Source: Oscillospiraceae bacterium (GTDB lineage: Bacteria > Bacillota > Clostridia > Oscillospirales > Acutalibacteraceae). Taken from it: 64,000 nucleotides of DNA. The translations under genes were made by a program, and so were the position numbers. Below are positions 33,062 through 40,491 of the stretch, piece by piece. The DNA is taken from the NCBI GenBank assembly GCA_910574935.1, contig CAJTCU010000014.1, positions 1 through 64,000 of the forward strand, written 5' to 3'. Every line of letters begins with the position of its first letter. Position 1 is the stretch's first letter. The notes below the pieces were generated by a model. That model saw nothing but the letters and a program-made list of their open reading frames with translations, had not been told where the DNA came from and searched no databases.

Positions 33062-33301
33062 ATGGATGATGAGGTAATCAGATATAAAAAAATATTGGAA
33101 GCAAGAAGCGCTGACAAACCGATATGGGAGAAAAAATGTCTTTCTATTGAGGAGGCGGCAGCGTATTCCGGTATCGGGATAACAAAGCTCAGGCAATTAT
33201 CACGGCAAAAGAAATGCCCGTTTGTAATGCCGCTTGGCAATCAGGTCTTTATTGTTCGGGAAAAATTTGACAGATATATTAAGGACAGGGACAGAATTTA
33301 A
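33062..33301 (+). CDS. xis: Excisionase-like small DNA-binding protein (2)
   Basis: 79 residues with KPIWEKKCLSIEEAAAYSGI and KKCPFVMPLGNQVFIVREKF, the Tn916 Xis pattern (directionality factor that bends arm-site DNA). It lies 12 bases before the integrase remnant, where xis is expected, and is the better candidate for the true excisionase. Confidence 0.8.
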   Translation: MDDEVIRYKKILEARSADKPIWEKKCLSIEEAAAYSGIGITKLRQLSRQKKCPFVMPLGNQVFIVREKFDRYIKDRDRI

Positions 33302-33313
33302 GGAGGTTCAGTT

Positions 33314-33640
33314 ATGGCGAAAGAAAAACGAAAAGACAAATCAAGAGTTGGCTTCATGTTGGAGAACTCCAGTGAAATGATGGCACTTATCAATATTCTT
33401 GGATGGACGCAGATCATAAACGGCGTTATGTATATGCAAGGTCTTTGGATGATCTTCGTGCTAAGGAGGCACAGATTGAAAAAGATAAAAGCGACGGCAT
33501 TAAGACAGAAGCCCGGTACACCACAGTAAATGAACTTTATGAGCCATGGAAGGTTCTCAAGCGAGGTTTGAAGGCAATACCTTTGAAAACTATCAATATA
33601 TGTATGATACCTTTGTTCGTCCCAAAATCGGGCAGCATCG
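33314..33640 (+). pseudogene. Tn916-type integrase, frameshifted and truncated
   Basis: Begins MAKEKRKDKSRV with AAGGAGG upstream. A shifted frame then gives DADHKRRYVYARSLDDLRAK and YTTVNELYEPWKVLKRGLK, the arm-binding and early core-binding domains. A further shift gives MYDTFVRPKIGQHR. The whole catalytic domain is absent; unrelated DNA starts at about 33,640. The 33,640-33,730 stretch shows nothing recognisable. Confidence 0.8.
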
Positions 33641-33734
33641 CTTTTCCACCAGATATGAAAAACGCGCTTACTTATTTTTTGCTGTTGCTCTTCTTGCCTC
33701 CATCCTCCTTTGGGTTACTTGACACCCTCTCTAG

Positions 33735-33892
33735 GGCTTGTTTAAAACATTGAAAACGCCTTCTTTTTGCCCAAAAGAGGCCTCTTTCCGCGTGGAAGAT
33801 CCTCGTCAACCGCTCGGTTGACTTGCGGGACTCTCCTTGAAATGAACCTCCCTTGGTCAAAATTCGTCTTTCGCTCTATGTTCAAACAAGCC
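33735..33892. mobile_element. 158-bp MITE flanked by CTAG target duplication
   Basis: The ends are GGCTTGTTTAAAACAT and its near-complement ATGTTCAAACAAGCC, bounded on both sides by CTAG (33731-33734 and 33893-33896). The interior has a perfect GTCAACCG/CGGTTGAC dyad and no transposase gene. CTAG duplication points to mobilisation by an IS5-type or similar transposase. An antisense open frame through it is an artefact. Confidence 0.75.
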
Positions 33893-34019
33893 CTAGTTAC
33901 GGAATAATCGTACCATAGGCATCAGAATATGCCGCGCGATGCACAAGCCACTGAAACCGCCCGCTCTTATGGAAAATAAAGCGAAAGCTCACGGCACAGA
34001 ATTCGGCAAAAAATCCCAC

Positions 34020-34048
34020 TTGCAAATTGGGTGAAAACTGTGTATAAT
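34020..34048 (+). promoter_or_regulatory. Promoter of ssrA and its leader
   Basis: TTGCAA (34020-34025), a 17-base spacer, and TATAAT (34043-34048). Confidence 0.8.
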
Positions 34049-34085
34049 AGTAAAGAATACAAATGTATTCCTCAAAAGTGATCGT

Positions 34086-34195
34086 GAGCCCTTACCTCTT
34101 AAGCTGTGGCAGTGTTTATAAAGCCTCTTTCTGCGCAGGGAACAGATGATAGGAAGAGTGGTGTATATGATCACACCGCATCATAAGGCGGGCTC
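34086..34195 (+). ncRNA. Structured leader RNA between the promoter and ssrA
   Basis: GAGCCC (34086-34091) can pair with GGGCTC (34190-34195), and TTA/TAA extend this stem. Inside are a CTCTTTC/GGAAGAG helix and a GGTGT/ACACC hairpin. It is about 110 nt of folded RNA with no open frame, so either the 5-prime precursor part of tmRNA or a separate small RNA. Confidence 0.4.
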
Positions 34196-34207
34196 AACTT
34201 TCTATTG

Positions 34208-34559
34208 GGGGATGTAAAGGTTTCGACGGGGGAGGGGGACCCTGGTAAGCGGGCAGTGGAGCTGGACCACTATAAAACCGGCAACTTTTAAAATTAAACG
34301 ACAACGACTTTGTTGCTGTTGCTGCTTAAATAAGCAGCCGTTCTTGCCTGGAATACCGCGGCCGGGACAGGAGCGTTGATGAGCGGTGAACGTGAGCCCG
34401 GGGGCCGCCTTTGACCCGAGCCATGACCTAGAGGGCTACTAAAAGCCGGAGCGTGCTTTTGCGCGTCGGCCGGAGGGAATGTAAAAACAAAAGCTACGCC
34501 CGTAGAAAGCCCCGGCGACTCTTTTTCGGACGCGGGTTCGAATCCCGCCATCTCCACCA
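34208..34559 (+). ncRNA. ssrA: Transfer-messenger RNA
   Basis: 352 nt. The 5-prime GGGGATGTAAAGGTTTCGAC and the 3-prime GGTTCGAATCC arm with CATCTCC-ACCA form the tRNA-Ala-like end; GGGGATG pairs with CATCTCC, and CCA is encoded. The tag frame (34297-34329) reads NDNDFVAVAA then TAA, ending in the AVAA degron. tmRNA rescues stalled ribosomes with SmpB. The gene is complete, and a prophage sits directly after it, using the 3-prime end as its integration target. Confidence 0.95.
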
Positions 34560-34564
34560 CACAG

Positions 34565-34608
34565 AAAAGCGCACTCCTAAGCGGAAAACCGCCGGAGGGC
34601 GCTTTTTT
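34565..34608 (+). terminator. Terminator after ssrA
   Basis: AAAAGCGC ... GCGCTTTT with inner CTCC/GGAG and GCGG/CCGC helices, followed by TTTT. It lies just beyond the CCA end, on the prophage side of the presumed attL. Confidence 0.85.
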
Positions 34609-34699
34609 ACTGGGTTTTTCAAACCATGATTCTATTTTGCCGATTAAGGTTTTCGAGTTTCAAACGCCCTTTTCAACTCAAAAGTGTTCAAGAAAGTGT

Positions 34700-35752
34700 T
34701 CAATTTTTCGGCTGGATTTCGCCCAGCATCCGACCAAAGAAATCCGTCACCTTCTGGCTCTCGGTATCCGTATAGTCGGCCTGGGCCTGCTGGTAGATCT
34801 TTGTCAGGGTGGACTTGTCGCTCCACCCGCCGTAGAGCATGATGTACTGGTCCGGCACGCCCAACAGGTGGGCCATGCTTGCGTAATAATGGCGGAGGTC
34901 GTGGAACCGGCAGCGCTCCATTCCGCACTGGCCCCGGAGGTTGGCGTAGTGTTTGTAAATCATAGCCGGGGTCATATCGCAGAGCCGGTCGCCCGATTCC
35001 TTGTCCTTGACCGCCTCCCGTATCTTGGCAATCACTTCTTTGGGCAAGGGCGCGACCCGCTCCCCAGCCTGGGTCTTTGGCGCCGGCTTGATTTCCCATT
35101 GCTCGTTCTGGTTCCGCACCATCGACTTGTTGACCCGCACCCCGCTGTCCAGAATATCCTCCACCAGCAGCGGCGCGATTTCTCCCTCCCGCAGGGAACC
35201 CATCGCCGCCAGGATAATGGGTATCTCCACGTCGGTGCCAGCGGCCAGGGCCAGCAGGTCCTTTATCTGTTTGTCTACCGGCACCACCGCCTCATATCGC
35301 TTTTTCTGGGGCAGGGTTGCCGCCGGGCGAAACTCCGGCAGGAACATCCCCAGCGCGGCGGTCAGCAGGCCGTAGATATTGGAAACCGTTTTCGGCTTGT
35401 GCCCCACCGTCTCCACATTGATTGCCCTCTGGATAACTTCGTTTGTCAGGTCGCACAGCCTGACCTTTTGCAGCTCGGTCAGACTGTTGCGGCAGATGGT
35501 CCGGTAGCTGCGGATGGTGGAGGGCGACAGCACGTTCTCTTTGCTGTCCGTGTAGCGTTTCAGGGCCTCCCCCACCGTCATGCGGTTCTCCTTGTGGGCG
35601 TCCTTTTGATTGGCCAGGAAATCCGCTGCCAGGAACTTCACCGTGTTCTTGTCCTCATGGGTGAATGACTTCCGGCAGCGCTTGCCGTTCTCGTCCATGT
35701 AGAACACCAGCGTTCGGTATTTGCCGGACTTCGTTTTCGTGATTTTCGCCAT
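34700..35752 (-). CDS. int: Prophage tyrosine integrase
   Basis: 350 residues. An N-terminal arm-binding segment (GKYRTLVFYMDENGKRCRKS), a core-binding SAM-like domain (LKRYTDSKENVLSPSTIRSY), then the catalytic residues Arg in GSLREGEIA, His/Arg in FHDLRHYYAS, GGWSD in place of GH, and Tyr in KIYQQAQ. AGGAGG precedes the ATG. It faces the ssrA end, as expected for tmRNA-specific integrases. A possible antisense RNA covers its upstream region. Confidence 0.93.
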   Translation of the reverse strand: MAKITKTKSGKYRTLVFYMDENGKRCRKSFTHEDKNTVKFLAADFLANQKDAHKENRMTVGEALKRYTDSKENVLSPSTIRSYRTICRNSLTELQKVRLCDLTNEVIQRAINVETVGHKPKTVSNIYGLLTAALGMFLPEFRPAATLPQKKRYEAVVPVDKQIKDLLALAAGTDVEIPIILAAMGSLREGEIAPLLVEDILDSGVRVNKSMVRNQNEQWEIKPAPKTQAGERVAPLPKEVIAKIREAVKDKESGDRLCDMTPAMIYKHYANLRGQCGMERCRFHDLRHYYASMAHLLGVPDQYIMLYGGWSDKSTLTKIYQQAQADYTDTESQKVTDFFGRMLGEIQPKN

Positions 35753-35774
35753 AGAAAAACCTCCTGGGTATGGG

Positions 35775-35803
35775 TTGCAAAGCCTACTCGGAGGTGGTAT
35801 AAT
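35775..35803 (+). promoter_or_regulatory. Promoter on the plus strand, opposite to int
   Basis: TTGCAA (35775-35780), 17 bases, TATAAT (35798-35803). It points away from int into a 100-base non-coding stretch that ends in a terminator. Confidence 0.65.
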
Positions 35804-35809
35804 CTACTT

Positions 35810-35913
35810 GTTTCATAGCAGTTTATCCGCTTCGGGTAAGCCTGTTTCTTTGCCGCTCTCGGTGTCGACTTGGTGCCAGCCAAGTCGTGAGTACACGGGG
35901 GCGGCTTTTTATT
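35810..35913 (+). ncRNA. Candidate antisense/small RNA of the prophage
   Basis: Begins just after a good promoter and ends with a strong terminator (stem 35852-35905, inner CGACTTGG/CCAAGTCG, then TTTTTATT). It is complementary to the region between the minus-strand immA and int genes, so it could restrain int expression. No protein is encoded. Confidence 0.5.
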
Positions 35914-36331
35914 GTCCAAAATAACTGTCAACATCCAAGTTCCCAAATTTGTACCAGCAAACAGCTTTTTTCATGAAATCCTCACTAACATCAAAATAAT
36001 CAGCGAGTTCCCATAGCTCTGTAAATCCAGAGCTCACCGCATTGTCCAGCTCGTCCTTCGGGACGAGCATTTTTATTGCCTGTTTATCTGCATGGCGCTC
36101 ATGCTTCCCACGGACATCAAGCCCGGAATGGATGTTATAGAAACTACCGGTTTCAATATGCCCCATTTCATGCGCAAGAAAAACTTTTTCCTCCTGAGAG
36201 TTTTTCATCTTGTCAACGTCCATAGCAATCAAGCCCTCGGGCAGTGAAAAAGAAACAACCTCTCGCATAGGGAAATAATCAACGTCTATGCCCTCCTGCT
36301 CTGCCCGCCGGTACAGGTCAAGCAGGGTCAT
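35909..36331 (-). CDS. ImmA/IrrE-family metallopeptidase
   Basis: 140 residues with the zinc motif HEMGHIETG and the downstream ligand region HERHADKQAIKMLVP. In ICEBs1 and many prophages such proteases cleave the neighbouring repressor to start induction. It overlaps the repressor gene by 4 bases (ATGA), a tight pair. It is not secreted. Confidence 0.9.
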   Translation of the reverse strand: MTLLDLYRRAEQEGIDVDYFPMREVVSFSLPEGLIAMDVDKMKNSQEEKVFLAHEMGHIETGSFYNIHSGLDVRGKHERHADKQAIKMLVPKDELDNAVSSGFTELWELADYFDVSEDFMKKAVCWYKFGNLDVDSYFGQ

Positions 36332-36732
36332 TTGTCACCGCCACCTCTCTGGCTTTTCTTGAATCTGATATAGTCGAGGATATCCTGCTTTTCATTGTCG
36401 GTCAGGTCGTGGATTTCGCCGGAGAGGGCAAAGTCGATGCCGGAGAGTTGCTGATCCAAGCTGGGTTCATCTTCATAGCTGTTGATGTCGCGGAGGATTT
36501 TATCGTTGTCTAAACGGAAGAAAGGATCGCTGACATTGCCTAAGAGATAATCTGTACTTACAGAAAAATAATCTGCGATAGCTTTCAAGTTCTTGGCCGA
36601 TAGGGTTTTTGTTCTACCAGCCTTTAAGTCGCCAATAATACCTCGACTAATTTTTAAATCAGCACATACCTTTCCAGGCTTGATTCCACGTTCATCACAC
36701 AACATTTCAATAACGTTATACATTTTGCACAT
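36328..36732 (-). CDS. CI-like prophage repressor (XRE family)
   Basis: 134 residues from ATG 36732, with GAGG upstream. The helix-turn-helix reads KVCADLKISRGIIGDLKAGR and ADYFSVSTDYLLGN; the C-terminal half has no LexA-like peptidase, which fits inactivation by the ImmA protease next door. It is transcribed from a minus-strand promoter at 36867-36895 whose spacer holds one of the four GTACGG operators, suggesting autoregulation. Confidence 0.88.
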   Translation of the reverse strand: MCKMYNVIEMLCDERGIKPGKVCADLKISRGIIGDLKAGRTKTLSAKNLKAIADYFSVSTDYLLGNVSDPFFRLDNDKILRDINSYEDEPSLDQQLSGIDFALSGEIHDLTDNEKQDILDYIRFKKSQRGGGDK

Positions 36733-36764
36733 TTTGGACACCTCAAAATTGTGCGGATTGCCGA

Positions 36765-36895
36765 TTGTTCCGAAAATCCGTACTTTCTCTTGACTTGTAC
36801 GGAACTCCGTGTTATCATATACTTGCGAGTTCGGAATACCGTACATACCCTACCTTCATTAAGTATAATATAGTACAATGTTCCGTACTTGTCAA
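36765..36895. promoter_or_regulatory. Lysogeny switch region: two face-to-face promoters and four operators
   Basis: Plus-strand promoter TTGACT (36790-36795), 17 bases, TATCAT (36813-36818). Minus-strand promoter TTGACA (36890-36895), 17 bases, TATATT (36867-36872). GTACGG-type half-sites with partial dyad occur at about 36,765, 36,797, 36,826 and 36,879; one lies in the spacer of each promoter. Repressor binding would therefore block both. Confidence 0.75.
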
Positions 36896-36924
36896 CGCTA
36901 TTTTTATTAAAAGGAGGTGATTTG

Positions 36925-37152
36925 GTGAACTCGTCCAAATTTACCCCATTTGGTTTGTGCGTAAAGATAGAACTCGTGCAGCAAGGCAAAAGCCAAAAGT
37001 GGTTAGGGGATGAAATCAAAACACGGACGGGCTTATATGTTGACAGTGGGTATATGTATAAGGTACTCACTGGGCAGAGGCCAGCCCCAAAAATCGTTAA
37101 GGCGATTTGTGAGATTCTTGGTTTGCCCGAACAGAACATGAAATCTGCTTGA
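36925..37152 (+). CDS. Small XRE-like regulator (Cro-like position)
   Basis: 75 residues from GTG 36925, 7 bases after AGGAGG. The sequence VKIELVQQGKSQKWLGDEIK and VLTGQRPAPKIVKAICEILG is a helix-turn-helix of the phage regulator type. As the first gene of the lytic transcript it takes the place of Cro. Confidence 0.75.
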   Translation: MNSSKFTPFGLCVKIELVQQGKSQKWLGDEIKTRTGLYVDSGYMYKVLTGQRPAPKIVKAICEILGLPEQNMKSA

Positions 37153-37164
37153 AAGGAGCAAAAC

Positions 37165-37731
37165 ATGACAGTCAAGAACATCCACGGCCGGCGGGCTATC
37201 GACAGCCGCGAAGTAGCGGAGATGGTGGAAAAGAACCACAAGGAGTTGCTTCGTGACATTCGCAAGTACGTTGAGATTATGGAAAAGTCCGCAGAAGTTT
37301 CGCAGCGCAAAATTGCGCCGTCAGATTTCTTCATTGAAAGCTCGTTTGAAAATCGTGGGAAAGAGTACCCCTGCTACCTCATCACCAAAAAAGGCTGCGA
37401 CATGATTGCCAACAAACTCACCGGCGAGAAAGGCGTCCTCTTCACCGCCGCCTATGTGACGGCCTTTGAGGAGATGCAGGAGGCGCTTTCCGCAAGCCGC
37501 CGCCCGCCAGAAATTTCACCCGCAGCGCTGGCAAAGCTGATCACTGCTAACTCAAAGGCGCTTTATAACACCGGAGCAACGCCGTTCGAGGTGACGGAGA
37601 TGATTTGCGACACCTATACCACCTGGAACGTCCCCGTTCCCCGTGTCTTGCGGAATAGAACATCTACGCAAATGTCTTTTGCCGATTTTCCATCACTACA
37701 ACCAGGTGCAGAGAGGCCCTTGCCAGGCTGA
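37165..37731 (+). CDS. Rha-type phage regulatory protein/antirepressor
   Basis: 188 residues. The pRha domain is clear: RRAIDSREVAEMVEKNHKEL, FFIESSFENRGKEYPCYLIT, KKGCDMIANKLTGEKG. The C-terminal third has a variable helical segment ending in a P-rich tail. Rha proteins act against lysogeny repressors or host functions in temperate phages. GGAG upstream of the ATG. Confidence 0.85.
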   Translation: MTVKNIHGRRAIDSREVAEMVEKNHKELLRDIRKYVEIMEKSAEVSQRKIAPSDFFIESSFENRGKEYPCYLITKKGCDMIANKLTGEKGVLFTAAYVTAFEEMQEALSASRRPPEISPAALAKLITANSKALYNTGATPFEVTEMICDTYTTWNVPVPRVLRNRTSTQMSFADFPSLQPGAERPLPG

Positions 37732-37780
37732 TAGCTAGGCAAGAGAAAGACAGCGCATAGCGCGGAAGGGAACAAACAAA

Positions 37781-38531
37781 ATGAACGACATCATCACCAT
37801 CAAAGGCGTCAGGGGGTACCTAGATGCCACCGGCACGGCCCCAGCTGAATCTGGAGGATGTTTCCAGGGGGCTGGGGTTCACGCAGGAAAAGAGCGGCAT
37901 TGAGTATGTAAAGTGGGAACGCGTTGAAAGCTATTTAACGGAACTCGGTTTTCCCCACAAGTGGGGAAAGGGTGATTTTATTCCTGAGAACATCTTCTAC
38001 CGCCTAGCCATGAAGGCCAAGAACGAGGCCGCGCAGGTATTCCAGGGCCTAATAGCCGATGAGATACTCCCCAGCATACGCAAGACCGGTGGGTACATAG
38101 CTGGTCAGCAAGATATGACCCCGGAAGAGTTGATGGCAAAGGCCATGAAAGTAGCTGATCAAATTCTAGCCGCACGAGATGCCCGGATTGCCAACTTGAC
38201 AGTGCAAAACCAGATAATGGCTCCGAAAGCCGACTATTTCGATGAACTGGTGGAGCGCAACACCCTGACCAATTTCCGTGAGACCGCCAATCAACTGGGC
38301 GTTCCGCAAAAGAAGTTCATCGACTTCTTGTTAGAACGCAAGTATCTCTACCGGGACAAGCGGGGCAAGCTGATGCCTTACGCTGACAAAAACGACGGCC
38401 TGTTCGAGATGAAAGAGTGCTTTAACGATAAAACCAAGTGGGCAGGGACCCAGACACTGGTCACCCCGAAAGGCCGTGAGACGTTCCGGCTACTTTATCT
38501 TGGCGGGGGTAAGAAAGGAGTTACCGCATGA
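37781..38531 (+). pseudogene. ant: BRO/ANT antirepressor with a one-base insertion near the start
   Basis: ATG 37781 gives MNDIITIKGVRGYLDATGTA; an extra C in the run at about 37,839-37,842 then breaks the frame, which continues one base over as QLNLEDVSRGLGFTQEKSG and a full BRO-N plus C-terminal ANT domain (LTNFRETANQLGVPQKKFID, YRDKRGKLMPYADKN). An internal ATG at 37824 could start a 235-residue product missing only the first 18 residues. Either a recent mutation or a changed start. Confidence 0.75.
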
Positions 38532-38986
38532 ATAGTAGAAAATCTGAGATTGAGCACGAAAAGCACGTGGTCGGGGTAGCCAAGCTAATAGACGAATTGG
38601 GAAAGACAATGTTGGATGCAGGCCAACCGCCGAGAGTGATTGCCTTGCAGGCGCAGATCACTTGCAATCAATACGGCGTGTCTTTAGAGGAAGTCGCCAA
38701 AGCCCAGATCATTCCCTGGACATTGAACGCTCCCTCAGCTATGGACGACTTACAGAAACAAGACCCGCGCCTTTATGCCTACTGCCTCCAAAATAAATAT
38801 GAGGTGCAGAAAACCAGACATGGGCTGTTTGTTACTGGTGGTCCTGACCCAAACGACCCTCTTGATTTTATGTCGCTTGACCTTTTCCGGGCCATTGTCT
38901 ATGCAGTTTGGGAAGGGCGAGAAAGCTCTCTTGATGGCCCCGCATTACTTAGAGAGTTAGGAAAGAATCCCTTCGACGAAAAATAA
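38528..38986 (+). CDS. Phage early protein of unknown function
   Basis: 152 residues, overlapping the antirepressor end by 4 bases (ATGA). Residues 10-60 are helical (VVGVAKLIDELGKTMLDAG); the C-terminus holds GLFVTGGPDPNDPLDFMSLD. No recognised domain. The gap after it (38,987-39,105) has a perfect GTGAGTG/CACTCAC hairpin. Confidence 0.55.
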   Translation: MNSRKSEIEHEKHVVGVAKLIDELGKTMLDAGQPPRVIALQAQITCNQYGVSLEEVAKAQIIPWTLNAPSAMDDLQKQDPRLYAYCLQNKYEVQKTRHGLFVTGGPDPNDPLDFMSLDLFRAIVYAVWEGRESSLDGPALLRELGKNPFDEK

Positions 38987-39105
38987 AGCGCCCCAGTGAG
39001 TGCCGCAAACACTCACCAGGGCTTGCAGACCTACAACACTTAAACAGAAGCTAGGCCCGCAGGAATATTTTACCATACCTCCTGCTGGCTGGCAAGGAGG
39101 AAAAC

Positions 39106-39354
39106 ATGAAACAGGCAAAAATCATCAAAAAGCTATCCCTCGCCTACTGGGAGGTCTACTCCCGAAAGCTGAACCTTGTCGCCGCCGCCAAGGATTGGCG
39201 GGAAGCGGGCGGCAAGAAAGCTGCCCGGCCCATAGAGCGGCAGGTCAGGAAGGCAAAGCACACGCTGGACGGAATTGTGCTCTCTGCCCAAGCACTGGGT
39301 ATCAGCTTGAACGAACTGCAAACCGCCAAGAACGAGACGAGCGAAAGGAGGTGA
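39106..39354 (+). CDS. Small basic phage protein
   Basis: 82 residues, pI basic, helical (IIKKLSLAYWEVYSRKLNLV), AAGGAGG upstream. No known domain. First of a run of very short early genes. Confidence 0.5.
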   Translation: MKQAKIIKKLSLAYWEVYSRKLNLVAAAKDWREAGGKKAARPIERQVRKAKHTLDGIVLSAQALGISLNELQTAKNETSERR

Positions 39355-39359
39355 CCCTA

Positions 39360-39623
39360 ATGCCCCGAATCAAGCCCCTGACCCCAGAGGCCCGCATGGA
39401 TCAGCAGCTGCTTGCCACCATCGACAAATACAAGCGCCTGGCCGGGATCCAGCGCTATGGCGACCTGGGGCCGCGCATGGGCCGCTGCGCCGCCACAGCG
39501 AACAGTCGGCTGAAAGCCCCCGGCACCTTTACCCTGGAAGAACTGCGGCGGCTGGTTCGTGCCCTGCACATTCCGCCGGATGACTTGCTGCTGGCATTCT
39601 ACGAGAACCCGGAAAGGAAGTGA
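39360..39623 (+). CDS. Small phage helix-turn-helix-like protein
   Basis: 87 residues from ATG 39360, after AAAGGAGG. FTLEELRRLVRALHIPPDDL resembles the last helices of a Cro/XRE domain; the first half is degenerate. Possible regulator; confidence in the function is low. Confidence 0.5.
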   Translation: MPRIKPLTPEARMDQQLLATIDKYKRLAGIQRYGDLGPRMGRCAATANSRLKAPGTFTLEELRRLVRALHIPPDDLLLAFYENPERK

Positions 39624-39628
39624 CTCCA

Positions 39629-39859
39629 ATGTACACCCCACAAGACTATCTCCTGTTCTTCCTGGCCATTGCCCTTTTTCTGGGCGGTCTGGCCCTGCTG
39701 GGAACCATCATTGAGTGGCGAGAGAACAGGAAAGCCCAACGGCGGGAACACCAGCTACATAATCTCAACCGCCGGGAGGAATTTCACCGCAGGCACGCCA
39801 GCTACCTGGCACAGATGCAGGAAGTGCTGGAGAGCGTGGAGGGGAGGAAAGGCGCGTGA
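39629..39859 (+). CDS. Small phage membrane protein
   Basis: 76 residues. One N-terminal transmembrane helix (YLLFFLAIALFLGGLALLG) followed by a charged helical tail rich in R, H and E, a likely coiled coil in the cytoplasm. ATG 39629 is 9 bases after AAAGGAAG. Function unknown. Confidence 0.55.
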   Translation: MYTPQDYLLFFLAIALFLGGLALLGTIIEWRENRKAQRREHQLHNLNRREEFHRRHASYLAQMQEVLESVEGRKGA

Positions 39860-40053
39860 AACACAACCTCACTCCTACCCTTTCCCGCCTGGGCGGCTAC
39901 TTGGCCCAGCTGGAACAGCAGCACGCCCCCAGCGCCTATACCCAACCTTTTCGAGAGGCGCTGGGGGCATTGGAAAGGCTGCGGGCGCTCCAAGAGGAGA
40001 CCCAAGCAAAGCAAAAGGCCCTATTCGCACACGCCGCCAAGCCAAGCGAATAG
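39856..40053 (+). CDS. Small helical phage protein
   Basis: 65 residues, GTG start overlapping the previous gene by 4 bases. Helical with A, L and Q-rich pattern (FREALGALERLRALQEETQA). No known domain. Confidence 0.45.
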   Translation: MKHNLTPTLSRLGGYLAQLEQQHAPSAYTQPFREALGALERLRALQEETQAKQKALFAHAAKPSE

Positions 40054-40125
40054 AGGCCGAAAACCACCCCGGAGGGCTACATCTAGTATAGCACATTCCT
40101 CCGGGAAACACAAGGAGGAATTTTC

Positions 40126-40491
40126 GTGAAAACACAGCTTCGCCCCCTGTCCCCGATTGAGCGGGAGGTGGCCGAGCAGAACGCCTACATGATTTCCCGG
40201 TTCCTTGCGGCCAACCGGCTCCCAGCAGATGACTGGTGGGACGTGGTAGTATTCCGCTACCTGCTGACCGTAAAAAACTGGTTTTCCCGCCCGGAGTTGT
40301 ACAAGTACGAATTCAGCACACTTGCCTGGCAGGGAATGCGGTCGGCGGTAGATAATGAGCGGCGAAAGCAGAGCCGCCGCATTCAGACCATCAGCCTGGA
40401 TGAAGTCATACCCGGTACAGAGGGCCTCACCTGGGCCGACATGGTGACAGAGGACAACTTGGACTACACCCCATACTTGGAGGTGAGCTGA
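40126..40491 (+). CDS. Phage sigma-region-2-like regulator
   Basis: 121 residues, GTG start. ELYKYEFSTLAWQGMRSAVD followed by RRKQSRRIQTISLDE recalls sigma-70 region 2.4/3 in sequence and order, but region 4 is missing. It may bind RNA polymerase or DNA. Placed before the recombination block. Confidence 0.5.
   Translation: MKTQLRPLSPIEREVAEQNAYMISRFLAANRLPADDWWDVVVFRYLLTVKNWFSRPELYKYEFSTLAWQGMRSAVDNERRKQSRRIQTISLDEVIPGTEGLTWADMVTEDNLDYTPYLEVS

Larger units (their letters stand above)
26870..33640. mobile_element. Remnant of a second conjugative transposon (CTn/Tn916-like)
   Basis: Contains, in order, a small transposon gene start, the tail of a CHAP wall hydrolase, a HTH gene, a two-component/ABC cassette, a KTR remnant, an XRE regulator, a sigma-like remnant, two excisionase-like genes and a broken integrase. 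This is the typical right-hand order of Firmicutes conjugative transposons with the transfer genes deleted. Boundaries are approximate. Confidence 0.65.

Noticed and set aside
33672-33860. Minus-strand open frame in the MITE
   Set aside because: It is the reading of the MITE interior, a common false annotation.
34294-34560. Minus-strand open frame inside ssrA
   Set aside because: It is the complement of the tmRNA gene.
34637-35668. Plus-strand open frame opposite the integrase
   Set aside because: The minus strand encodes a complete tyrosine recombinase; the plus frame has no family features.
35638-35946. Minus-strand frame joining the immA end to the integrase start
   Set aside because: It overlaps the integrase start in another frame and has no ribosome binding site; the non-coding RNA reading fits better.
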